Part shown: piece by piece, positions 8,911-16,282 of the stretch
Layout: the number at the start of each line of letters is the position of its first letter
Numbering within the stretch: the first letter of the stretch is position 1
DNA from: Burkholderiaceae bacterium
Lineage (GTDB): Bacteria; Pseudomonadota; Gammaproteobacteria; Burkholderiales; Burkholderiaceae_E
Length of the DNA stretch: 64,000 bases
Assembly: GCA_016710525.1 (NCBI GenBank)
Contig: JADJVQ010000003.1
Span: 186,001-250,000, forward strand
Direction: 5' to 3'
Notes under the pieces: model-generated
Seen by the model: the letters and a program-made list of their open reading frames with translations, nothing else
Told to the model about the DNA's origin: nothing
Databases searched by the model: none
Made by a program: the position numbers and the translations under genes

Positions 8911-10116
8911 CGGTGCCCCAGCCGGTTCCTGTGCCTGTCCCTGTGCCCCTGTGGCCAGGACCGGCGGCGCTTCGGCGCCGGCACGCGCCGGCGCCGACTG
9001 ACTGTCGAGCAGGCCGGCGAGGATATCGGCCACCTCGAAAACCGCGCGGTTCTCGCTGCGCCGGACCCGGGCCTGGTATCGCTCGAGTTTGCCGATCAGC
9101 TGCGCCGCGGCCTCCGGAACCGCGCGGGTCGTCGCGACGACGATGCCCAGGCCCTCGTCGCGGACCCACTGGGCGTTGTAGCGTTCCTGGGGCATCGTCC
9201 AGGCATTCAGGAAGGTCAGCACCGGAAGGCCGAGGTGGATGGCTTCGCTCAGGCTGCCGGGGCCCGGTTTGCCGATGAAAAAATCGCCCAGACGCATCGG
9301 TTCGCAGACGTCCGCGGTGAAGCCGACCACCGCATGGGGCGCCGAGCGGCGCATCGCGCGCAGCCGCTGCGCCAGCCCCCGGTTGTGTCCGCACATCAGG
9401 ATCAGCTGAACCTCATCCAGCCCCTTGGCGATGGCCGACATCTGCGCGGATCCCTGGCCCCCGAACATCACCACGCCGGTGGGGCGGAACGGGTCGAGCC
9501 CCAGCGCGCGCCGCCCGGCTTCGCGATCCAGCGGGGCAGGGTGGTGAAATGACGGGCGCAGGATCATGCCCGAGGTCAGGTGGACCTGTTCCGGTCTGTA
9601 GCCGGCCTCGAAGGCCTGGATCGCTGCCTTGGCCGAGCCGCACACCAGGTGCTGCTGCTGGCCGGGTTCGATCCAGAAATGGGGCGGCAGATCGGCGATG
9701 TCGGTCATCACGGTCACGAACGGCACGCCGGGGCGTGCACCGAGCAGGGACTGATACAAGGCTCGGTTGAAATTGGGCACCAGCGAGACGACCAGATCCG
9801 GCTCACTGGCCTGCCAGTAGGCCTGCAGCGAGCGCATCAGGGACGGATGAGCCAGGCGGATCATGCCTTGCAGCAGCTTGAGTTCCTGCTTGAATCCGAG
9901 AGTCCAGCCGCGCTTCAGGCGCAGGTTGTAGAGGTCCTCCGGCGCCATGCCGGTCAGGCGGTGAAAGGCGCCGCCCGGATCGAGCACGTCCATCAGGTTC
10001 ACCAGGCGGACAGTCCACGGGCGCTGCTGGGATGAAATCACCTGCTCGAGCGCTTGCGCAGCCGCACGGTGGCCGCCTCCCGCGTTGAAATAGATCAGAT
10101 CGACGCGATGGTTCAT
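8842..10116 (-). CDS. Glycosyltransferase, MGDG-synthase-like (GT28 type), probable glycolipid synthase
   Basis: A 424-residue enzyme. The N-terminus YFNAGGGHRAAAQAL (residues 8-22) is the diacylglycerol-facing motif of monogalactosyldiacylglycerol synthases. The C-terminal half has the nucleotide-sugar motifs VVMFGGQGSAQM and FFIGKPGPGSLSEAIHLGLPVL. It would add a sugar to diacylglycerol, giving a phosphorus-free glycolipid. Start ATG 10116 is fixed by the motif and by a Pho-type promoter just upstream. After residue 360 the tail is low-complexity and overlaps the 3' end of the convergent PlcP-like gene. PlcP next to a glycosyltransferase is the known pairing for lipid remodelling under phosphate limitation. 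Confidence 0.85.
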   Translation of the reverse strand: MNHRVDLIYFNAGGGHRAAAQALEQVISSQQRPWTVRLVNLMDVLDPGGAFHRLTGMAPEDLYNLRLKRGWTLGFKQELKLLQGMIRLAHPSLMRSLQAYWQASEPDLVVSLVPNFNRALYQSLLGARPGVPFVTVMTDIADLPPHFWIEPGQQQHLVCGSAKAAIQAFEAGYRPEQVHLTSGMILRPSFHHPAPLDREAGRRALGLDPFRPTGVVMFGGQGSAQMSAIAKGLDEVQLILMCGHNRGLAQRLRAMRRSAPHAVVGFTADVCEPMRLGDFFIGKPGPGSLSEAIHLGLPVLTFLNAWTMPQERYNAQWVRDEGLGIVVATTRAVPEAAAQLIGKLERYQARVRRSENRAVFEVADILAGLLDSQSAPARAGAEAPPVLATGAQGQAQEPAGAPSGAERGSVPQRARAAGRSHCRR

Positions 10117-10124
10117 GGTCGCCG

Positions 10125-10158
10125 ATGCTGGCGCTTGCGCGTGACATCCCGGTGACGA
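10125..10158 (-). promoter_or_regulatory. PhoB-type box and CAGCAT -10 of the MGDG-synthase-like gene
   Basis: On the minus strand TCGTCAC (10158-10152) and ATGTCAC (10147-10141) are spaced 11 bp apart. A ten-base spacer then leads to CAGCAT (10130-10125), and eight bases later the ATG. The 8-mer CAGCATCG recurs at the same spacing upstream of the GT4 gene (16271), and CAACATCG at 20697. The repeated geometry makes a functional PhoB promoter likely. Confidence 0.6.
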
Positions 10159-10222
10159 TGCTTCGACCGGGCGATGCGGCACGCGGGCCTGCCGGGACAG
10201 CGGGCGGCCGGACGCGGAGGGT

Positions 10223-10256
10223 CTTCACGAAGGCGTCAATCTCGACAGGTACACAA
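10223..10256 (+). promoter_or_regulatory. PhoB-type box and -10 of aminotransferase copy 1
   Basis: TCTTCAC (10223-10229) and GCGTCAA (10234-10240) are in 11-bp register, followed after ten bases by TACACA (10251-10256). A 25-base leader carries AAGGA before ATG 10282. The same elements at the same distances stand upstream of copy 2 (13803-13836), so the promoter was duplicated with the gene. Confidence 0.5.
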
Positions 10257-10281
10257 CGGGGAGCAACGCGAAGGATCGACC

Positions 10282-11871
10282 ATGGACGAATTGCAGACGC
10301 TGTCGGCGCTGGCACTGGCAGTGGCGATGGCCGGCCTCTCCTGGGCTGTGCCCCTGGCCGGCGCTCGATGGGGTCTGTCGGGTGCCGGGAGCCGGCCGCT
10401 GGCCGGGCCAGCGCCCGTCGCCCGGCGCGCAGTCTTGCCGAATCCGAGCTTCGCTTATGACGAGCGGCGATTTTTTGATTCCGACGGTGCGCCGGCGGAC
10501 GTGGTGCGGCGCAGGCGCTCCGGCTTTGCCCGGCTGGCCAGCCTGTACGGGCAGCGCTTCGGCCGCAGCGTGGCGATGGAATCGATGGCGCGCGCCGGTC
10601 CCGCGGACTCGCTGTTCAGCCAACGCGAGCGCGTGCCGCGTGCGTACGGACCCTATGCGCGCAAGCACCTGCCGATCGGCAGCTTCGTGGCGTCGACTCG
10701 CGGCGTGATGATCCACGACCTCGACGGCAACGCGTTCTACGACCTGACCGGCTCCTGCGGCATGAACGTGTTCGGTCACGACTTCTACAAGGGTTGCATC
10801 GACGAGGGGATCGATCAGGTCCGTTCGCTGGGGCCGGTGCTCGGCTCCTGCCACCCGTATGTGCTCGAGAACGTCGCGCGTCTGCGGCGTTTGTCCGGTC
10901 AGGACACGATTTCGTTTCACATGTCGGGCTCCGAAGCGGTGATGCAAGCGGTCCGGCTGGCCCGCTACAACACCCGGCGAACCCATCTGGTGCGATTCGA
11001 GAAGGCGGAGCACGGCTGGTGGGAGGAGGGCCACCCGGGCTCGGGCGATCCGCCGTCGCCGCGCGAAACCCTGACGCTGCGGGAGATCGATGACAAGACC
11101 CTGAAGATCCTGCGCAGCCGAAAGGACATCGCCTGCGTCATCGTCAATCCGATGCAGGCATTGCATCCGAATGCCGGCGCGCCGCAGGACTCGGCCCTGT
11201 TAGACAGTGGGCGGCAGGCGGGGTTCGATCGTGCCGCGTACACCGCCTGGCTGCAGCGCCTGCGCGCGACCTGCACCGAATGCGGCATCGTGCTGATCTT
11301 CGATGAGATCCTGGTGGGCTTTCGCCTGGCGCGTGGCGGCGCGCAGGAATACTTCGGTGTCCGGGCCGACATGGTCACCTACGGCAAGACCCTGGGCGGT
11401 GGCCTGCCGGTCGGGGTGGTGTGCGGCCGTGCCGATCTGATGCGTCGGTTCCGCGAGGACCGGCCGGCCGACATCTGTCTTGCGCACGGCACCTTCGACG
11501 CTCATCCGTATGTCATGGCGGCGATGAAGGCCTTTTTCGACCGCCTCGAAGCCCCGCCGATTGCGGCGCTGTACCGGGGGCTCGATCGCTGCTGGGACGA
11601 GCGCGCCGACCGGTTCAACCGCCGACTGCACGCGCAGGGTCTGCCCGTGCGCATTGCGAACCTGTCGTCGATCTGGACGGTGCTGTACAGCCGGCCGTCG
11701 CGATACAACTGGATGCTGCAGTTCTACCTGCGCGCGCACGGCCTGGCATTGAGCCACAGGGGCACGGGTCGCCTCCTCTTCAGCCTGGACTGCAGCGATG
11801 CCGACTTCGAGGCCGTGCTGCAGCGGTTCGTCGCGGCCGCCATCGAAATGGACGAGGACGGCTGGTGGTGA
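10282..11871 (+). CDS. Class III PLP aminotransferase, glutamate-1-semialdehyde-aminomutase-like, copy 1
   Basis: A 529-residue fold-type I enzyme with a hydrophobic N-terminal segment (residues 6-30) that may attach it to the membrane. PLP-related motifs are MSGSEAVMQAVR, IFDEILVGFR and VTYGKTLGGGLP, with the Schiff-base lysine at residue 369. The nearest named family is glutamate-1-semialdehyde 2,1-aminomutase, but the long N-terminus and setting argue against a haem role. At the site where copy 2 and most class III enzymes have Tyr-His-Gly, it reads Glu243-His-Gly. Substrate unknown; an amino-lipid head group or precursor is a guess from context. ATG 10282 has AAGGA six bases upstream. Confidence 0.8.
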   Translation: MDELQTLSALALAVAMAGLSWAVPLAGARWGLSGAGSRPLAGPAPVARRAVLPNPSFAYDERRFFDSDGAPADVVRRRRSGFARLASLYGQRFGRSVAMESMARAGPADSLFSQRERVPRAYGPYARKHLPIGSFVASTRGVMIHDLDGNAFYDLTGSCGMNVFGHDFYKGCIDEGIDQVRSLGPVLGSCHPYVLENVARLRRLSGQDTISFHMSGSEAVMQAVRLARYNTRRTHLVRFEKAEHGWWEEGHPGSGDPPSPRETLTLREIDDKTLKILRSRKDIACVIVNPMQALHPNAGAPQDSALLDSGRQAGFDRAAYTAWLQRLRATCTECGIVLIFDEILVGFRLARGGAQEYFGVRADMVTYGKTLGGGLPVGVVCGRADLMRRFREDRPADICLAHGTFDAHPYVMAAMKAFFDRLEAPPIAALYRGLDRCWDERADRFNRRLHAQGLPVRIANLSSIWTVLYSRPSRYNWMLQFYLRAHGLALSHRGTGRLLFSLDCSDADFEAVLQRFVAAAIEMDEDGWW

Positions 11872-11885
11872 GCACCCCCGATGCG

Positions 11886-11907
11886 CCGAGCGCGCACTGG
11901 CGCTCGG
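11886..11907 (+). terminator. Hairpin between convergent aminotransferase and crotonase genes
   Basis: CCGAGCGC (11886-11893) pairs perfectly with GCGCTCGG (11900-11907) over a six-base loop, 15 bases after the aminotransferase stop. No U tract follows, so terminator function is inferred from position. Confidence 0.4.
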
Positions 11908-12005
11908 GCGCCGCCGGGATGACGAAGGCAAGCGGCCCGGCGCGCCGACCCCGTCGCCGGCGCATCACCTGGTTATCGCGCAGGGCTGCCTGCACCCACG
12001 GCAGT

Positions 12006-12860
12006 TCACTTGGCGTTGCGCAGCGGGCGTGCCGGCAGCTCGACGAACTCGCCCGGCCGGCGCGCCGCGGTTGCGCTGATCGCCTCCAGGACTTCTTCGC
12101 GCTGCAGCATGCTGGCATTCCAGATGCCGATGTAGTCCAGGCCGTCGGCCGTGGAGTGATCGCGCGAATACGTGATCATGCGTTTGCAGCCCGCCACCGC
12201 CAGCGGAGCTTTGCTGGCGATCTCGCGGGCGATCGCCATCACCTCGGCGAGCATCGTCGCGTGGTCCGCGAACACCCGGTTCACCAGTCCGCAGCCCTGC
12301 GCTTCGCGAGCCGGCATGCGCCGTCCCGTGTAGGCGAGTTCGCGCACGATGCCTTCGGGGATCAGCTTGACCAGGCGCGGGAACGTGCCGACGTCGGCGG
12401 TCATCCCGATGTTGATCTCGAACACCGTGAAGAACGCGTCCTCGGTGGCGTAGCGCATGTCGCAGGCGGTGGCCAGGTCGACCCCGCCACCGATCGCCCC
12501 GCCCTGGATCGCGGCCAGCACCGGAATCCGGCAGGACTCCAGCACGTTGAACGACTTCTGCATGCGCAGCACCGTGTCGTAGAAGCGGGCGCCGTGCTGC
12601 AGCCGTTCCTGGCGCTGGGCGTCGGCACCCGGTGTGATGCTGGCGTCCGAGAACATGCTGATGTCCAGGCCCGACGAAAAATGCGGGCCGGTCGAGGAGA
12701 TGACGATCACGCGCGCCCGCGAGTGGCGGTCGATGTCCTCGATGATCTCGGGCAGTTCGTCCCAGAAGGCCGGGCTCATGCTGTTGCGCTTGTCGGGCCG
12801 GTTCAGCACGACATGGGCGATCTTGTCGGTGATCGTCACATCGAAGCATTGGTAGCTCAT
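12006..12860 (-). CDS. Crotonase family, delta3,5-delta2,4-dienoyl-CoA isomerase-like
   Basis: A 284-residue crotonase. NRPDKRNSMSPAFWDEL (near residue 23), FSSGLDISMF (near 61) and AIQGGAIGGGVDLATACDMRY (near 110) give the CoA pocket. The segment FFTVFEINIGMTADVGTFPRL matches the dienoyl-CoA isomerase subfamily, including the acidic residues that move protons. It would shift double bases' positions, that is, double-bond positions, in a polyunsaturated acyl-CoA. ATG 12860 has a textbook GAGGAG site. It lies downstream of the decarboxylase on the same strand, 66 bp apart, so the two are probably co-transcribed. Why a fatty-acyl isomerase sits in a phosphate-linked block is unexplained. Confidence 0.82.
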   Translation of the reverse strand: MSYQCFDVTITDKIAHVVLNRPDKRNSMSPAFWDELPEIIEDIDRHSRARVIVISSTGPHFSSGLDISMFSDASITPGADAQRQERLQHGARFYDTVLRMQKSFNVLESCRIPVLAAIQGGAIGGGVDLATACDMRYATEDAFFTVFEINIGMTADVGTFPRLVKLIPEGIVRELAYTGRRMPAREAQGCGLVNRVFADHATMLAEVMAIAREIASKAPLAVAGCKRMITYSRDHSTADGLDYIGIWNASMLQREEVLEAISATAARRPGEFVELPARPLRNAK

Positions 12861-12926
12861 TCGATTCTCCTCGGTGGTCGGGCCCGTCACCGGGCTTGGC
12901 GGGGCGGTATCGTCGGCAAGGGCCGT

Positions 12927-13809
12927 TCAATAGCGCGATGGTAGCGCCGGCAGGCGCATCAGCGACTGGCCGACGCGCACGCGGGCCCCGCAGGCGATGC
13001 CTTCGGCGAGCGCAAAGCCCCGGGGCGCGAAAAGAATCAGCGTCGAGCCGTGCTGGAACCAGCCGATCTCCTGCCCCTTGGCGAACCGGGCATCGCAGGC
13101 AATCTCGTTGGGACCCGGGTATTTCAGGTGCAGCAGCACGTCCAGGAAGTGCAGCCGGATGCTGGCCACCAGGATCGCGGCGACCGGCACGATCGCGATC
13201 GGGTGGCCGCCACGCTCGAGCCGGGGCGCGCAGCACCGCGCGCTCGTTGCGGCAGAACAGCCGCTTGACCCGCGCCAGCGCCACCGGATTGACGTTCCAG
13301 GTGTCGCCGCTCAGGTAGGTCAGGTGCTCGATCCGGCAGTCCTGCGGCGCATGGAATCGGTGGTACATGCTCGAGGTCAGCCGGATCGTGATGTACAGGC
13401 CGTCGTGAAACGCGGTGGTGTCCTGAGTCGGACCGAACAGGTCCTGCATCGCATATGGGAGTCCCTTGGCCTGCCACAGCGTGGTGCCTGCGACCGGGCC
13501 GCATGCGCCGACGATGCCGTCGCACGGACTGACCAGCGCCTGCGGGTCCGGGTCGATCGGGCGGGCGCCCGCCACCAGTTCGCGGGTGAAGCAGGCGTGC
13601 AGGCTTTCGAAGCGCTGCTGTCGGGCATCGCTCAGATCGAGGTCGGTGAACAGCCGCCAGATCGCGATCGACGCGCGCGCCAGCAGCGGACTGCGAATCC
13701 GGCTGAACCAGCCCATCAGGCGGGTCAGCGTGGTCCTGGGCAGCCGGTTGGTCAGCAGGAAATTCAGATCCTCGTTGGCCATCAGGCGGCGCAGGCGATC
13801 GGTCTTCAT
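12927..13809 (-). pseudogene. psd: Phosphatidylserine decarboxylase family protein, interrupted by a frameshift
   Basis: The N-terminal frame (from ATG 13809, or the alternative ATG 13782) carries LNFLLTNRLPR, CDGIVGACG and SSMYHRFHAPQD, typical of Psd. Homology then moves to a second frame with IAIVPVAAILVASIRL, LKYPGPNE and FQHGSTLILFAPRGF. The HGST motif is the self-cleavage site that forms the pyruvoyl group. One extra G in the GGGG run at 13223-13226 (CCCC on the coding strand) explains the break. Psd makes phosphatidylethanolamine from phosphatidylserine at the inner membrane. A copy here may serve membrane remodelling or act on a related seryl lipid. Damage versus sequencing error is unresolved. 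Confidence 0.8.
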
Positions 13810-13836
13810 GAAAGTGTCAACCGTGGCGAGTAGACA
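13803..13836 (+). promoter_or_regulatory. PhoB-type box and -10 of aminotransferase copy 2
   Basis: TCTTCAT (13803-13809) and GTGTCAA (13814-13820) stand in 11-bp register. TAGACA follows at 13831-13836 after ten bases, and the ATG 31 bases after the start of that element. All distances equal those of copy 1. The box overlaps the first codons of the divergent decarboxylase gene. Confidence 0.5.
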
Positions 13837-13861
13837 AGGGAATCGACATTGAGGATCGACC

Positions 13862-15517
13862 ATGGATGAACTTCACCTGCTCTCGGTGCTGGCGCTGACG
13901 CTGGCCGGCGCCACCTGGGCCGTGCCGCGCGGCAAGCAGCGCCTGGATCTGTCGCGCGCCAAGCATCGCTCGCTGGCCGGCCATTCGCGGCTCGCCAAAC
14001 GAGTGGCCGCGCTGATTCCGGGCTACGCCTACGACGAAGCCCGGTTCTTCAACTCCGACGAGGCGAAGCCCGAGATCGAGGCGCGGCGCCGCTCCGGCTT
14101 TGCGCGACTGACCGACCTGTACGCGCGACGCTTCCGGCGCAGCGCCGAGATGACCGCGGCGGCGCGCACCGGGCTGTCCGACCTGCAGTTCACCGGCAGC
14201 TACCGGGTGCCTTTCCAGTACAGCCCCTACGTGCGCAAACACCTCCCGATCGGCAGCTTCGTGCAGTCGGCCGGCGGGGTGACGATCGAGGACATCGACG
14301 GCAACGTCTTCTTCGACCTGACCGGCTCTTACGGCGTCAATGTGTTCGGCGTCGACTTCTACAAGGAGTGCATCGACGAGGCCGTCGATCGCGCCCGGGC
14401 GCTGGGTCCGGTGCTGGGCGCCTATCACCCGTGCGTGGTCGACAATGTCGAGCAGCTGCGCCGCGTGTCGGGTCTTGACGAGGTTTCGTTTCATATGTCG
14501 GGCACCGAAGCGGTGATGCAGGCCGTGCGGCTTGCGCGATACCACACCGGGCGCAGCCATCTGGTGCGCTTCACCGGCGCCTATCACGGCTGGTGGGAAG
14601 ATGTGCAGCCGGGGCCGGGCAATCCTTTGCCCCCGCGCGAGACCTACACCCTGAAGGAGATGGACGACAAGACGCTGCGGGTCCTGCGCACGCGCCGGGA
14701 CATCGCCTGCGTGCTGGTCAATCCGCTGCAGGCGCTGCATCCCAATGTCGGGGCGCCCGGTGACTCGACCCTGGTCGACAGCAGCCGGCGGGCGGGGTTC
14801 GATCGGCCGGCGTACACGCGGTGGCTGCAGCGGCTGCGCGAGGTCTGCACCGAACGCGGCATCGTGCTGATCCTGGACGAGATCTTCGTCGGCTTTCGGC
14901 TGGCGCCGGGCGGGGCTCAGGAGTATTTCGGCATCCGGGCCGACATGGTGACCTACGGCAAGACCCTGGGTGGGGGTCTGCCGATCGGCGTCGTGTGCGG
15001 GCGGGCCGACCTGATGCGGCGCTATCGCGATGATCGGCCGGCCGACATCTGCTTCGCGCGCGGCACCTTCAATTCCCATCCGTATGTGATGACGGCGATG
15101 AATGCGTTCTTCGAGCGCCTCGCGCGGCCCGAGATCCGCGCCGTGTACGACGGCCTGGAGGAGCGCTGGAATGCGCGCGCGGCGCGCTTCAATCAGTGCC
15201 TGAGCGACGCTGGCTTGCCCGTGCGGATCGCGCATCTGAGTTCGATCTGGACGGTGCTCTACACCCGCCCGTCGCGATACAACTGGATGCTGCAGTTCTA
15301 CCTGCGCGCACATGGCCTGGCCTTGAGCTGGGTGGGCAGCGGTCGGATCATCTTCAGCCTGAACTACAGCGATGCCGACTTCGAGGCTGTGTTGCAGCGT
15401 TTTGTCGCCGCCGCAGTGCAGATGCGCGAGGACGGCTGGTGGTGGGAAGGACCCTCGCGGACCAACCGGTCGATCCGGCGCGGCATCCTGGTCGAGATGC
15501 TGCGCCGGCGCTTCTGA
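13862..15517 (+). CDS. Class III PLP aminotransferase, glutamate-1-semialdehyde-aminomutase-like, copy 2
   Basis: A 551-residue paralogue of the protein at 10282, alike along the whole length. It keeps the canonical Tyr241-His-Gly-Trp motif, MSGTEAVMQAVR, LILDEIFVGFR and VTYGKTLGGGLP, with the PLP lysine at residue 367. The N-terminus (residues 5-22) is hydrophobic. About 20 extra basic residues follow the point where copy 1 stops. Leader, ribosome site (GAGGATCGACC) and promoter match copy 1. It is divergent from psd (52 bp apart) and ends four bases before the convergent Mpo1-like gene. The activity is certainly PLP chemistry; the substrate is not known. Confidence 0.82.
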   Translation: MDELHLLSVLALTLAGATWAVPRGKQRLDLSRAKHRSLAGHSRLAKRVAALIPGYAYDEARFFNSDEAKPEIEARRRSGFARLTDLYARRFRRSAEMTAAARTGLSDLQFTGSYRVPFQYSPYVRKHLPIGSFVQSAGGVTIEDIDGNVFFDLTGSYGVNVFGVDFYKECIDEAVDRARALGPVLGAYHPCVVDNVEQLRRVSGLDEVSFHMSGTEAVMQAVRLARYHTGRSHLVRFTGAYHGWWEDVQPGPGNPLPPRETYTLKEMDDKTLRVLRTRRDIACVLVNPLQALHPNVGAPGDSTLVDSSRRAGFDRPAYTRWLQRLREVCTERGIVLILDEIFVGFRLAPGGAQEYFGIRADMVTYGKTLGGGLPIGVVCGRADLMRRYRDDRPADICFARGTFNSHPYVMTAMNAFFERLARPEIRAVYDGLEERWNARAARFNQCLSDAGLPVRIAHLSSIWTVLYTRPSRYNWMLQFYLRAHGLALSWVGSGRIIFSLNYSDADFEAVLQRFVAAAVQMREDGWWWEGPSRTNRSIRRGILVEMLRRRF

Positions 15518-15521
15518 TCGT

Positions 15522-16127
15522 TCAGCGATGGCGCACGTGCGTCATCGGATCGAAGCGTTCGCCGCGCAGCAGCGCGAACGGTGACTTGTAGTACATCGCG
15601 ATGTCGTGAAAGGGATCGGTCAGGATCTTGCTCGCCCAAACCAGGCCAGTGAACAGATCCTCCTTGATCCACAATTGCAGCACGCGCAGCACCAGCCCGG
15701 TCACCCCCAGCGCCAGCCAGGCGATGCCCACGTCATGGACGAAGCCGGACAGCGACGCGGCGGGCTCGATCAGACCGAACAGAGAGGGTGAGGCCCAGAG
15801 AACGGCCGGAATCGCCACCCAGACCGCCAGCAGCACGACCTTGCGGCGGATGTTGTAACCCACCTTGACCGCTTCCTTGTAGGCGTCGGTGACGCGATTG
15901 ATCTCGTCGTAGCCGCGGGGTTCGAAGAAGAAGTGGCCGGCCTGGCGGGTGGTCATGGAGACGCACCAGCCGATGATGGCGGCCAGCGCGGGGTCGAAGA
16001 ACAGCACACCATACGCAATCAGAAAGCTGATCGCGCTGATCAGATGCAGCGTCTGGTTGATACGACATTGGTGATAGAAGCGGTGGTCGTCCCATCGCTG
16101 GGTCGATAGCGCCTGAAGATAATTCAT
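15522..16127 (-). CDS. Membrane protein resembling the Mpo1/DUF962 family
   Basis: A 201-residue protein with about four hydrophobic helices. The N-terminal pattern NQTLHLI (residues 22-28) followed near residue 60 by GHFFFEPRGYDE recalls Mpo1/DUF962, where conserved histidines bind iron for alpha-oxidation of 2-hydroxy fatty acids. The match is by motif only and the rest is divergent, so the family call is tentative. ATG 16127 has GAGGA nine bases upstream; the frame is open further but without conservation. It is divergent from the GT4 glycosyltransferase, and each has its own Pho-type box in the shared 155-bp region. Confidence 0.55.
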   Translation of the reverse strand: MNYLQALSTQRWDDHRFYHQCRINQTLHLISAISFLIAYGVLFFDPALAAIIGWCVSMTTRQAGHFFFEPRGYDEINRVTDAYKEAVKVGYNIRRKVVLLAVWVAIPAVLWASPSLFGLIEPAASLSGFVHDVGIAWLALGVTGLVLRVLQLWIKEDLFTGLVWASKILTDPFHDIAMYYKSPFALLRGERFDPMTHVRHR

Positions 16128-16147
16128 CACTTGGATCCTCGTCGGGA

Positions 16148-16193
16148 ATATTGCCCGCTCCGCAATAGGGCGCGCGTGACCGGATGGTGACTG
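16148..16193 (-). promoter_or_regulatory. PhoB-type box of the Mpo1-like gene
   Basis: On the minus strand CAGTCAC (16193-16187) and CGGTCAC (16182-16176) are 11 bp apart, each one mismatch from CTGTCAC. The best -10 is CAATAT at 16153-16148, which would require a weak third half-site in between. A 20-base leader with GAGGA then reaches ATG 16127. Confidence 0.5.
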
Positions 16194-16242
16194 CCGCGCA
16201 TGAAGCCGCCGTGACAGCGGCGCCACCCGAAAGCCATCGCCG

Positions 16243-16276
16243 CTGTCATCGATCTGTTGTGTTGCCGGTGCAGCAT
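16243..16276 (+). promoter_or_regulatory. PhoB box with CAGCAT -10 of the GT4 gene
   Basis: CTGTCAT (16243-16249), a four-base spacer, and CTGTTGT (16254-16260) form the best match to the PhoB consensus in the window. Ten bases later CAGCAT (16271-16276) acts as the -10. The ATG at 16283 lies six bases beyond it, at about the expected transcription start, so the mRNA may be leaderless. Confidence 0.65.
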
Positions 16277-16282
16277 CGAGGC

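Noticed and set aside
8926..8951. CCTGTG-type repeats as a possible CRISPR or satellite
   Set aside because: Only about four imperfect six-base units inside a coding overlap; no spacers and no repeat elsewhere.
8911..9278. Plus-strand continuation of the PlcP-like frame to 9278
   Set aside because: Homology stops near 8850; the rest is antisense to conserved glycosyltransferase motifs and rich in Pro and Arg.
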